Below are positions 7,854-17,010 of a DNA stretch of 64,000 bases, in pieces; position 1 is the first letter of the stretch, and each line of letters opens with the position of its first letter. The position numbers were made by a program, and so were the translations under genes. Source of the stretch: Actinomyces respiraculi (GTDB lineage Bacteria; Actinomycetota; Actinomycetes; Actinomycetales; Actinomycetaceae). The stretch lies in contig NZ_CP063989.1 in NCBI RefSeq assembly GCF_014595995.2, positions 2,604,001-2,668,000 of the forward strand, written 5' to 3'. Under the pieces are notes generated by a model, which did not search any database, was not told the DNA's origin, and saw nothing but the letters and a program-made list of their open reading frames with translations.

Positions 7854-8728
7854 ATGTCCTCGGGGTCCACCGGCCGGTAGCGGCGGCCCAGCAGCGCGGC
7901 CTGCGTTGCCTCCGCCCGCCGGGGCCGCAGCATGAGGGCCCGGCGCCAGCCCGAAGCCGAAGTCCCTCCGGTGTCCGCCACCGCGACCCCCGGCACCCAC
8001 AGGCGCCTGGCCCCGGCCGGCAGCCGGGTCCGACGCCGCCGCTCGCGCTCACGCTCGACCTCCTCCATCACCGGCAGGCGCCAGGAGCGCCAGTAGGCGA
8101 GCAGGCAGGTGCCCGCACCCACGAAGGTGGAGGCGAGCATCGCGTAGGCATCCGGCGCCCCCGACAACACGAGGGCCACCTCCGTTCCCGCCGAGCACAG
8201 GGCGGGCACGGCGTAGAGCTTGTTGCCGCCGAAGACGGCCGGCGTCTCTCCCACGGAGACATCGCGGATCATGGAGCCGCCGACGGCGGTCAGGCAGCCG
8301 AGCAGCAGGGACGGCATGACCCCCAGCCCGTTGACCAGGGCCTTGGAGGCGCCGGTGGCGGCCCAGGTGCCCAGCACGACGGCGTCGGCGACGACGAGGA
8401 AGCGGCGGGCTGCACGCGAACGGAAGGGCAGCCACCAGGCGATGAGCGCACCCGCGCAGGCCGTGTACAGGTAGTAGGGGTCGGTGAGCGCGTAGGGCGG
8501 ACCGGCCTGGATCATGACGTCGCGCAGGATCCCGCCCGCGGTCGCGGTGAGCATGGCGAGGACGACGAAACCCACCATGTCGAAGTTCTTGCGCCGGGCG
8601 ATGAGCCCGCCGAGGATGCCGTTGAGCAGCACCCCGCACAGGTCGACGGCGCGGAAGGTGCTGGGCAGGGCGTCGGGGACGGGCAGGTCCACGACGGCGG
8701 GCAGGCAGGAGTCCACGACGCTCAGCAC
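7850..8728 (-). CDS. TRIC-type cation channel family protein (UPF0126)
   Basis: 292 residues from a GTG; the exact start is uncertain because no strong ribosome site is visible. Two repeated UPF0126 modules are evident. The first carries MLTATAGGILRDVMIQAGPPYALTDPYYLY. The second carries GCLTAVGGSMIRDVSVGETP. The GGxxRD motif in each repeat is the family signature, and seven helices are expected. Prokaryotic TRIC homologues form trimeric cation (K+) channels. The C-terminal 75 residues are Arg-rich and cytoplasmic. The gene converges on the YtxH-like gene and is divergent from the CDF gene. Confidence 0.85.
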   Translation of the reverse strand: MLSVVDSCLPAVVDLPVPDALPSTFRAVDLCGVLLNGILGGLIARRKNFDMVGFVVLAMLTATAGGILRDVMIQAGPPYALTDPYYLYTACAGALIAWWLPFRSRAARRFLVVADAVVLGTWAATGASKALVNGLGVMPSLLLGCLTAVGGSMIRDVSVGETPAVFGGNKLYAVPALCSAGTEVALVLSGAPDAYAMLASTFVGAGTCLLAYWRSWRLPVMEEVERERERRRRTRLPAGARRLWVPGVAVADTGGTSASGWRRALMLRPRRAEATQAALLGRRYRPVDPEDM

Positions 8729-8818
8729 GAGCCGAACTCTACGGAGGCACCGGGCGACAGCGCCAACACCCCGGGTCTGCCCGCTCCGACCGCCCTGCGG
8801 TCACTCCGCCACCGGCCG

Positions 8819-8904
8819 GCGCCCCGCTTGCGGTGCCGCGAAACGAGGAGGGCCACGCGCTCGCGGTCGGCTCGGGCGCCGCCCCGCTTGCGGGGCCCCG
8901 AAAC
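8819..8904. repeat. Duplicated 24-bp hairpin word 60 bp apart
   Basis: GCCCCGCTTGCGG occurs at 8821 and 8881 followed by G/T-GCC-G/C-CGAAAC; 22 of 24 positions agree. The second copy forms a GCCCCGC-TT-GCGGGGC stem. Both lie in the 218-bp region between the divergent TRIC and CDF genes. Confidence 0.6.
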
Positions 8905-8946
8905 CTCGATTCGAACGCGATAGGACCTGGGGCCCAGACTGGGGGC

Positions 8947-9864
8947 ATGACCTCCCCCAGGTACGCGCCCCCCAAGGACCTGAGCGCCTACGCCTGGCTG
9001 TCCATCGCGGCGGCCGTGCTCACCATCGCGCTCAAGGCAGGGGCCGCCTGGATGACGGGCTCGGTGGGTCTGCTTTCCGACGCCGCCGAGTCGCTGGTCA
9101 ACCTCGTCGCCGCGGTCGTGGCGCTCATCGTCCTCAAGGTCTCGATCCGCCCGGCGGATGAGGACCACCATTTCGGCCATTCCAAGGCCGAGTACCTGTC
9201 CGCCGTCGTCGAGGGCGCCCTCATCTTCGTGGCGGCCGCCTTCATCATCATCTCCGCCGTCGAGCGGATCCTCACGCCGGTCATGCCCGAGCGGCTGGGG
9301 GTGGGCCTGGCCGTCAGCGTCGTCGCCTCCATCATCAACGCCGCCGTGGCGGTGGTGCTCTACCGCACGGGGCGCAGGGAGCGCTCGGCGACCCTCGTGG
9401 CTGACGCCACGCACCTGGCCACCGACGTCATGACCTCAGTGGCGGTGCTGCTCGGCGTGGGTCTCGTGGCCGTGTTCCAGTCCCCCGTTCTCGACGCCGT
9501 CGTCGCACTCGGTGCGGGCCTCAACATCATGTGGACGGGCTTCCGCCTACTGTCGGACTCCGTCGCCGGGCTCATGGACGTCGCACCCTCGGCGCAGGCG
9601 CTGGCGACCATCAACGCGGTCCTCGACGCCCACCGGGTCGAGGGGCGGGTGGACTTCCACGCGGTGCGTGTGCGCGAGGCCGGCAACCGGCGCTTCGCCC
9701 ACGTGCACGTGCTCGTGCCGGGGGCGTGGACGGTCAAGGAGGGGCACGACTTCACCGAAGAGCTCATCGACGAGCTCGTGGCGGCGGACCCCAGTCTGCG
9801 GGTCTCGGCGCACCTGGAGCCCATCGAGGACCCGCGCTCCTACGACGACGTCGACGACGTCTGA
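8947..9864 (+). CDS. Cation diffusion facilitator (CDF) metal efflux protein
   Basis: 305 residues; the ATG is preceded by a G-rich ribosome site. Six helices are expected. TM2 carries SVGLLSDAAESLVN and TM5 carries LVADATHLATDVMTS, giving the Asp and His/Asp metal-site residues of CDF proteins. The loop DHHFGHSKAEYLSA is the conserved cytoplasmic stretch. The C-terminal 90 residues form the cytoplasmic metallochaperone-like domain (FHAVRVREAGNRRFAHVHVLVPG) with His residues. Family members export Zn2+, Fe2+, Mn2+ or Co2+ by proton antiport. The first TM2 acidic pair (D, then E-S rather than H-S) leaves metal preference open. With VIT1 nearby it suggests a metal-homeostasis neighbourhood. Confidence 0.9.
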   Translation: MTSPRYAPPKDLSAYAWLSIAAAVLTIALKAGAAWMTGSVGLLSDAAESLVNLVAAVVALIVLKVSIRPADEDHHFGHSKAEYLSAVVEGALIFVAAAFIIISAVERILTPVMPERLGVGLAVSVVASIINAAVAVVLYRTGRRERSATLVADATHLATDVMTSVAVLLGVGLVAVFQSPVLDAVVALGAGLNIMWTGFRLLSDSVAGLMDVAPSAQALATINAVLDAHRVEGRVDFHAVRVREAGNRRFAHVHVLVPGAWTVKEGHDFTEELIDELVAADPSLRVSAHLEPIEDPRSYDDVDDV

Positions 9865-9883
9865 GCCTCAGGCCCACTCGCGC

Positions 9884-11710
9884 TCACACCGTCTCGCGCT
9901 CACGCAGCCGTCGCAGCGGCCCGTCGACGGCGAGCAGCGCCTCGGGCGCACCCTCCTGCGCCACCCGGCCGGAATCGAGGACGACGACGCGGTCCGCCTC
10001 CCCCACGCGGCCCAGGCGGTGGGTGATCTCGATGACGGTCGCCCCGGCCAGGCGCTCGCGCACCGCCTGGCGCACGCGCCCCTCGAGCTCGGGGTCGAGG
10101 TGGCTGGTGAACTCGTCGAGCACGAGGACGCCGGGCCGGGCGAGCAGGGCGCGAGCCAGGGACAGGCGCTGGCGCTGCCCACCGGAGACGGAGGCACCGC
10201 GCTCACCGATGAGCGTCTCGTACCCCTCCTCCATGGCCAGGACCTCGTCGTGGACTCCGGCGGCACGGCAGGCCTCCTCGACCTCTGCCTGCGTGGCGTC
10301 CGGGCGGGCCAGGCGCACGTTCTCCGCGACGGAGGCGCGGAACAGGTGGGCTCGCTGGGACACGAGGGCGGCCTCGCGGCGCAGGGAGTCGGCGGTCAGC
10401 TCGCGCAGGTCATGGCCGTCCACGAGCACCCGCCCGCCGGTGGGGTCGTCGAAGCGCAGGGCGAGGTTGGCCAGAGTGGTCTTGCCGGAGCCGGAGACCC
10501 CCACGAGGCAGGTCCACTGCCCCGCCGCGGCAGTCAGCGACACGCCGGTGAGCGCCTGAGCGCGAGCACCGGGGTAGGCGTAGGAGACGTCCTCCCAGAC
10601 AACCTCGTGGGCGCCGGCGGCAGGGAGCGCGATCTCGCCGTCGGGAACCTCGACGGGAGCGTGGACCACCTCATACACACGCTCAGCGGAGGCGAAGGAG
10701 GCGTTGAGGGAGGCGGCGAACTCCTCGACGCCACGCACCGTCTCGGTCAGGCGCAGAACCGCGGCGGCACTGGCGGCCAGCGCGACCGGGCCGAGCGCGC
10801 CCTGCTCGACGGCGGGGGCCCCGACGGCCAACACGGCCAGCGGGCCGGCCAGGACGAGCAGCTGCACGGCGCCGCGGCGCCAGGAGGCCCAGCCGGTGGC
10901 AGCCCGTCCGGCGGCCGCGACGGCGTCGTCCAGCTCGCGCATCTGGGCCAGCCGCTCGGTGGTGCGGCCGTAGCCGACGACCTCGGCCAGGCCCTGCACC
11001 GAGTCGGTGACGTGCTGGGTCAGGACGGCGCGCTCGGCCACGGACTCACGCGAGGAGCGCAGCGAGCGGCGCCAGCCGGTGAGCGGCACGAGCAGGATTG
11101 CGGCGAGAAGGAAGGGCAGGACCGTGCCCGCCAGGGCCCAGGAGGCCCGGGCGCCGATGACGAGCAGCACCGTCGTCGGCACGATGACGGCGGAGACCAT
11201 GGGGGCGAAGGTGTGGGCGAAGAAGACCTCGATGCGGTCCACGTCCTTGGTGGAGCGGGCCAGCAGGTCCCCGGAGCGGGCGGTCGCCATGACGCGCGGC
11301 GCGCGCGGGATGAGGGCGCGGAAGATCTCGGCGCGCAGAAGCTCGAGGGCCTTGAAGGCGACAAAGTGGCCGAGGAACTGCTCGCCGTAACGCAGGACCG
11401 CCTTGACCAGGCTCATGGCGACCATGGCGCCGACAATGCCCCACAGCCCGGGCAGGGCGGCGCCCGTGGCGATGGCGGCGATGGTGCGCACGACCGCGGC
11501 GGCGGCCAGGGCGAATAGGCCGACGCCGAGCAGCAGGTCCGCGACGCGGCAGACGGTGGAGGCCAGCAGCGGGGCAAGGACCGGGCGGGTGACCCGCAGG
11601 AGCCAGCCGATGAGCTCGCGGCGGGTGGGGACCGGGGTCGTGGTGGCTGGGACGGTGCCGCCCGGGGTGGTGGGCACCGAGACCGCGGTGGCCGGGGTGG
11701 TGCGGCTCAT
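9884..11710 (-). CDS. ABC exporter half-transporter, second subunit (CydC-like / siderophore-type)
   Basis: 608 residues: a Thr/Pro-rich leader, then a six-helix type IV exporter membrane domain (about 30-340) and a nucleotide-binding domain. The latter has Walker A GVSGSGKTT, signature VSGGQRQRLSLARALL and Walker B VLVLDEFTSH with the catalytic Glu intact. It starts three bases after the stop of its partner gene, with GGAGG overlapping that stop, so translation is coupled. Such pairs work as heterodimers. Sequence resembles both CydDC thiol exporters and actinobacterial iron-siderophore ABC pairs. No cytochrome bd genes are nearby and a DtxR-like box lies upstream, which favours an iron role (inference). 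Confidence 0.75.
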   Translation of the reverse strand: MSRTTPATAVSVPTTPGGTVPATTTPVPTRRELIGWLLRVTRPVLAPLLASTVCRVADLLLGVGLFALAAAAVVRTIAAIATGAALPGLWGIVGAMVAMSLVKAVLRYGEQFLGHFVAFKALELLRAEIFRALIPRAPRVMATARSGDLLARSTKDVDRIEVFFAHTFAPMVSAVIVPTTVLLVIGARASWALAGTVLPFLLAAILLVPLTGWRRSLRSSRESVAERAVLTQHVTDSVQGLAEVVGYGRTTERLAQMRELDDAVAAAGRAATGWASWRRGAVQLLVLAGPLAVLAVGAPAVEQGALGPVALAASAAAVLRLTETVRGVEEFAASLNASFASAERVYEVVHAPVEVPDGEIALPAAGAHEVVWEDVSYAYPGARAQALTGVSLTAAAGQWTCLVGVSGSGKTTLANLALRFDDPTGGRVLVDGHDLRELTADSLRREAALVSQRAHLFRASVAENVRLARPDATQAEVEEACRAAGVHDEVLAMEEGYETLIGERGASVSGGQRQRLSLARALLARPGVLVLDEFTSHLDPELEGRVRQAVRERLAGATVIEITHRLGRVGEADRVVVLDSGRVAQEGAPEALLAVDGPLRRLRERETV

Positions 11711-11713
11711 GGC

Positions 11714-13450
11714 TCAGGCCTCCTGCTTCGAGGGGGTGGCGACGGCGACGCGTCCGTCCTGCACGCGCAGGACGCGGTCCGCCCCGGTGACGGCCCCGGC
11801 GCGGTGGGAGACGGTCAGGACGGTGCGGCCGGCGGAGACGCGCTCGATGGCCTGGACGATGCGGGCCTCGGAGTCGAGGTCCACCTGGCTGGTGGGCTCG
11901 TCGAGGACGAGCAGGGGCCGGTCGGCGAGGAAGGCGCGGGCCAGCGACACGCGCTGGGCCTGGCCGCCGGACAGGCCCAGTCCCTGCTCGCCCAGGAGGG
12001 TGTCCAAGCCCTCGGGCATGAGGCGCACCTCGTCGGCGAGGTTGGCGGCCTCGAGGGCCCGCCACATGCGCTCCTCGGTGGCGCCGGGGTCCGCCAGGCG
12101 CAGGTTGTCGGCGATGGTGCCGGTGAAGAGCCAGGTGGTCTGGGCGACGACGGCGCTGGCGGCGCGGACCTCGTCCTGGGTGGCGGCGGTCAAGGCGGTG
12201 CCGTCCACGCGCACGGTTCCGGCGGCGGGCAGCAGGTCGCCCGAGACGAGGGAGACGAGGGTGGACTTGCCCGCACCAGAGGGTCCGACGACGGCGACGC
12301 GCTCGCCGGGTGCAACGGTGAGACTGACGTCGTCGAGGACGGCGGGGGCCTCGTCGTCGGACTGCGCCCAGGTGGCGGTGACGCCGCTGAGACTCAGGGC
12401 GGCACCGTCGGCCCGGCCCTCGGGTGTGCTCTCGTGCAGGCTCTCGCCGTCGGGCGGGGCGGCGCCGTCGGAGCGCTCGGTGGCGAGCAGGGCGCGCAGG
12501 GCCCGCTGGTTGGCCAGTCCCCCCATGCCCACGTAGAAGAAGGCGCCGACGCGGTCCAGGGGCTCGAGCAGGATGTAGGAGACGAGCACGATGGCGAGCG
12601 CGTCCCCCGCTCCAATGGCACCCGAGCCGAGGCGGGCCAGGGCGAGGGCGGCCGAGGTGGTGACGAAGAAGAGGGAGAAGAGCCCATCGGTGACGAGGAT
12701 GACGAGCTGGTTGCCGGCGAGCAGGCCCATGACGGCGCGGCGGTTGGCCTCACCCTCGAGCTTGAGGCTCTCGTGGGTGCGCCAGGCGGCTCGGGCCAGG
12801 ACGAGGGTGGTCAACCCCTGGATGGCGTCGAGGTACTCGGCGCTGAGCCGGGTGCGCTGGCGGCGTGAGCCGGAGGAGGAGCGGCGGACCGTGGAGTGCA
12901 GGACGCTGATGGAGCCGGGGATGAGGACGACGGCGAGGGCCAGGACGACGGCGGGCACCCAGTCGACGGTGACGGCGAGCAGGATGAGGACGAGAGCCGG
13001 TGACAGGGCTGCGGCGACGGTGGGGGCGAGGAAGGTCTGGCGGTAGAGGGCGACGCGTTCGGCGCCGTCGGTGAGCAGGGAGACGGTGGCGCCGCTGCGG
13101 TGCTCGCGGGCGCGGCCGGGGCCCAGGGCAAGGAGGTGGCCGAGGGCCTTGGCGCGGATGGCACCCTCCTGGCCGGCCGCGCTGGTGCGGGCGATGAGCT
13201 CGGTGGCGAGCTGGCAGGCGCCGGCCAGCAGCGCCCCGAGAAGGGCGGCCAGGAGCGGGGCGCGCCAGTCGCCGTCGGCGCTGCGGCTCAGGGTGTTCTC
13301 GGCGACGGCGCCCAGGCCCCGTCCGAGGTGGATGAGGGTCCAGCCGGAGGCAAGGCCACCGAGGGCGGTGAGGGCGAAGGAGGCGGCGTTGGCGCGGCTG
13401 CCCGCGCGGGTGCCGACGGGGACCTTGGGGGCGCGTGGGGCTCGTGCCAT
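11714..13450 (-). CDS. ABC exporter half-transporter, first subunit (CydD-like / siderophore-type)
   Basis: 578 residues from the ATG of MARAPRAPK, which has AGAAGGA 8 bases upstream; in-frame ATGs further upstream lack a ribosome site. Membrane domain about 20-330 with the intracellular loop SAEYLDAIQGLTTL. The nucleotide-binding domain has Walker A GPSGAGKST, signature LSGGQAQRVSLARAFL and Walker B LLVLDEPTSQ. Both subunits keep the catalytic Glu, so both ATP sites could be active. It is first in a two-gene operon. The promoter region holds a DtxR/IdeR-like palindrome, suggesting repression by iron. The substrate may be a siderophore, haem or a thiol and is not resolved here. Confidence 0.75.
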   Translation of the reverse strand: MARAPRAPKVPVGTRAGSRANAASFALTALGGLASGWTLIHLGRGLGAVAENTLSRSADGDWRAPLLAALLGALLAGACQLATELIARTSAAGQEGAIRAKALGHLLALGPGRAREHRSGATVSLLTDGAERVALYRQTFLAPTVAAALSPALVLILLAVTVDWVPAVVLALAVVLIPGSISVLHSTVRRSSSGSRRQRTRLSAEYLDAIQGLTTLVLARAAWRTHESLKLEGEANRRAVMGLLAGNQLVILVTDGLFSLFFVTTSAALALARLGSGAIGAGDALAIVLVSYILLEPLDRVGAFFYVGMGGLANQRALRALLATERSDGAAPPDGESLHESTPEGRADGAALSLSGVTATWAQSDDEAPAVLDDVSLTVAPGERVAVVGPSGAGKSTLVSLVSGDLLPAAGTVRVDGTALTAATQDEVRAASAVVAQTTWLFTGTIADNLRLADPGATEERMWRALEAANLADEVRLMPEGLDTLLGEQGLGLSGGQAQRVSLARAFLADRPLLVLDEPTSQVDLDSEARIVQAIERVSAGRTVLTVSHRAGAVTGADRVLRVQDGRVAVATPSKQEA

Positions 13451-13505
13451 GGGGTCCTTCTCTCGTGGCCGGTCGGGGCTGCTCATGACCGGGAGGGCGT
13501 GCAGC

Positions 13506-13524
13506 AAAGGCGAGCCTAACCTTG
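13506..13524. promoter_or_regulatory. Candidate DtxR/IdeR iron box upstream of the ABC exporter operon
   Basis: AAAGGCGAGCCTAACCTTG matches the DtxR consensus TTAGGTTAGCCTAACCTAA at 13 of 19 positions, with the right half CCTAACCT intact. It lies about 56-74 bases before the chosen start of the first exporter subunit and about 80 before divergent cutC. Confidence 0.55.
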
Positions 13525-13605
13525 CACTTTGCATCTTGGCGACACAGTGTCACATCTTGCGACCTCCACCACAGTCGGATGGCGCCGACATGACACACTC
13601 AGTCC

Positions 13606-14517
13606 ATGAACGCGATGCGCCTGACCGGCCCCGCCTCCTCCCTGCGTCGCCAGCCCGTCCGGACGCAGGACCAGCCCTGGGGACGCCCCGGCCACGTCGC
13701 CGTCGAGATCTGCACCGAGAACGCCGAGGGCGTGCGCCTGTCCGCCCGGGCCGGGGCAGACCGCGCCGAGCTGTGCGACAACCTCGCCGCCGGCGGCACC
13801 ACCCCCTCCATCGGCTCGGTCGAGGCCGCAATCCTCGCCGCCGCCGAGGAGATCGCCCAGCGCCGCGCCCTCGTCGGACGCCAGTGGCTCACCAGCCCCG
13901 CGGCCCACCCGCTCGGCCTGCGCGTCATGATCCGCCCGCGCGGCGGCGACTTCGTCTTCAGCTCCGACGAGCGTCGTGCCATGGTCGCCGACGTGCGTCG
14001 CATCTCCGCCCTCGCGGAGGAGCTGAGCGAGTACACACGCCCCCAGCCCGTTGGCTCGGCCGGACGGCCCCTGCCGCCGGCCGTCGAGCTCGGCTTCGTC
14101 GTCGGTGTCCTCACCGAGCACCACACGATCGACCGGGGCCTGCTGCGCCTGCTCATCGACGCCGCCGACGGCGCCCCCGTCACCTTCAACAAGGCGCTCG
14201 ACGAGACCCGGGACCTGCCTGAGGCCTACGGGGACCTCGGCGGGCTCGGGGTCAGCGCCGTGCTCACCTCCGGCGGTGCGCCCACCGCGCTGGAAGGCGC
14301 CGAGGTGTTGCGCGGGCTCGTCGACGCCGGCGGCCCGACCGTCATCGCAGCCGGCACGGTGCGCCCCGAGAACACGGCCGAGGTCATCGAGACCACGGGC
14401 GCACGGGAGATCCACCTGCGCTGTTCCGTGCGGGGCCTGACCATCGGCGAGCCCCAGCGCACGGACGAGTCCCTCGTGCGTCATGCCGTCGAGGCCGCCC
14501 ACGCCATCGCCGTTTGA
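13606..14517 (+). CDS. cutC: CutC-family protein
   Basis: 303 residues. The CutC TIM-barrel motifs are present in order: VAVEICTENAEGVRLSARAG and ADRAELCDNLAAGGTTPS near the N-terminus, LRVMIRPRGGDFVFSSDE, then FVVGVLTEHHTIDR, TFNKALDETRD and SAVLTSGGAPTALEG, with IAAGTVRPEN near the end. CutC is traditionally linked to copper tolerance, but its biochemical activity is unsettled. An insertion of about 20 residues (YTRPQPVGSAGRPLPPA) before the family's G-x-V-x-G-x-L segment is longer than usual. The gene is divergent from the ABC exporter operon and may share its regulatory region. Confidence 0.9.
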   Translation: MNAMRLTGPASSLRRQPVRTQDQPWGRPGHVAVEICTENAEGVRLSARAGADRAELCDNLAAGGTTPSIGSVEAAILAAAEEIAQRRALVGRQWLTSPAAHPLGLRVMIRPRGGDFVFSSDERRAMVADVRRISALAEELSEYTRPQPVGSAGRPLPPAVELGFVVGVLTEHHTIDRGLLRLLIDAADGAPVTFNKALDETRDLPEAYGDLGGLGVSAVLTSGGAPTALEGAEVLRGLVDAGGPTVIAAGTVRPENTAEVIETTGAREIHLRCSVRGLTIGEPQRTDESLVRHAVEAAHAIAV

Positions 14518-14640
14518 ACACCCCCGCCGGGACCGGGCCCACACGGGGCCCACGTGTGGCGCCCGTCCGGGTCACGCTGCCAGCGCAATCAATACGACGG
14601 GGTGTCCCGCACACCCGGCCCCTGGCCTAGGTTGGATCAC

Positions 14641-15465
14641 ATGACCGAGGTCCGCATCGACACCTCCCGCGGCGTGACGCTGGCGGGAACGCTGATGCTG
14701 CCCGACGGCGCCGCCGGACTCGACATCGACGCCGTGCTCGCCGGGGTGGACGTCGGCACCCCGGCACCTGAGCGCACAGAGGGCGTCATCGTCCTCGCCC
14801 ACGACTTCCTTACCGACAGGCACGGCCTGAACCACCGTCTCGACGCCCTGGCCGCGAGTTACCGGCAGGCCGGTTGGGCGACCCTCCAGTTCGACTTCTC
14901 CGGCCTGGGCACCTCCGACGACGACGTCGTCACGCTCGCCGGCGAGATCGAGGACCTGCAGGCCGTCACCGGCTGGCTCGAGATGCTGGGCTACCGCCGC
15001 GTGGGCGTGCACGCCAACGGCTTCGGGGCGACGGCGACGCTGCTGGCCCGGCCGCAGAACGTGCTGGCCGTCGTCGTCGTGGGGGCAGTGGTGGGCCCGC
15101 AGTCGATCCTGTGGGAGAACGTCTTCTCCCCGGACCAGCTCGACGAACTCGCCGCCCACGGCCTGACCCGCCTCGTGGATGACAATCCCAACGCGCGCGA
15201 GTGGGACGTACTGTCCAAGCAGACGCTGGCGGACGTGTCATTGCAGACCCCTGAACGCACGATGGAGGGGCTGCCGTGGCCCGTTCTCATGCTCCACGGC
15301 GCACTCACGGAGGAGTTCCCGGACTCGGTCAACGCGGCAACCGAGGGTTTCACGCTGCTGCGTGAAGGCAGCCAGCTCGTGCAGGTGCGCGACGAGGACC
15401 CACAGGCGGCCCAGGAGCAGGTGAGCCGGCTCGCCTGCGAGTGGTTCGAGCGGCGCCTGCGGTAG
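14641..15465 (+). CDS. Alpha/beta-hydrolase fold protein lacking the usual nucleophile serine
   Basis: 274 residues. The fold is recognisable from VIVLAHDFLTDRHGLNHRLDALAASYRQAGW, then FDFSGLGTSDDD and a C-terminal WPVLMLHGALTEEFPDS with the position normally holding the acidic residue. Relatives have a GHSxGG nucleophile elbow after the beta-strand of RRVGV. Here the corresponding sequence is VGVHANGFGATA, with no serine, cysteine or aspartate. The protein may therefore be a non-catalytic or differently catalysing member. A second conserved His (after residue 240) is not obvious either. It is convergent with the next gene and follows cutC by about 120 bases. Confidence 0.75.
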   Translation: MTEVRIDTSRGVTLAGTLMLPDGAAGLDIDAVLAGVDVGTPAPERTEGVIVLAHDFLTDRHGLNHRLDALAASYRQAGWATLQFDFSGLGTSDDDVVTLAGEIEDLQAVTGWLEMLGYRRVGVHANGFGATATLLARPQNVLAVVVVGAVVGPQSILWENVFSPDQLDELAAHGLTRLVDDNPNAREWDVLSKQTLADVSLQTPERTMEGLPWPVLMLHGALTEEFPDSVNAATEGFTLLREGSQLVQVRDEDPQAAQEQVSRLACEWFERRLR

Positions 15466-15513
15466 GCCTGCGCCCCTCAGCGCTGCTCAGTACCCTCAGC
15501 GCCCTCAGCGCCC

Positions 15514-16803
<1,290 letters not shown>

Positions 16804-16867
16804 GGGCACATGCTCCCCCATGAGGCGGTCATCACGTGGGCTCCTGGCGTGCCAGATCGACAGAACG

Positions 16868-16955
16868 CCGGCTCCGAGTTCGAGGGTGACGTCGCGAGCT
16901 CGAGGGCAACAGGCTCGACGTCGACACCGAGCCCTCGAGCTCGCGACGTACAGAG
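16868..16955. repeat. Dispersed intergenic repeat, copy 2, forming a 19-bp-arm hairpin
   Basis: ACGTCGCGAGCTCGAGGGC (16889-16907) and its exact reverse complement (16931-16949) flank a 23-base loop. The left part (16875-16903) matches the copy at 5164. It sits between the divergent EEP-fold and helicase genes. Confidence 0.8.
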
Positions 16956-17010
16956 GATCCTGCGCAGGAGACATGCGCGAGCCGGGCCCTGGGGGACAAT
17001 GGGCAGCCGT

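Noticed and set aside
9512-11518. Long forward frame opposite the ABC exporter subunit
   Set aside because: Antisense shadow of an unmistakable ABC protein with Walker and signature motifs.
9884-13450. Firm naming as cydDC
   Set aside because: No cytochrome bd genes lie nearby, the similarity is shared with siderophore-type ABC pairs, and a DtxR-like box precedes the operon. Gene symbols were withheld.
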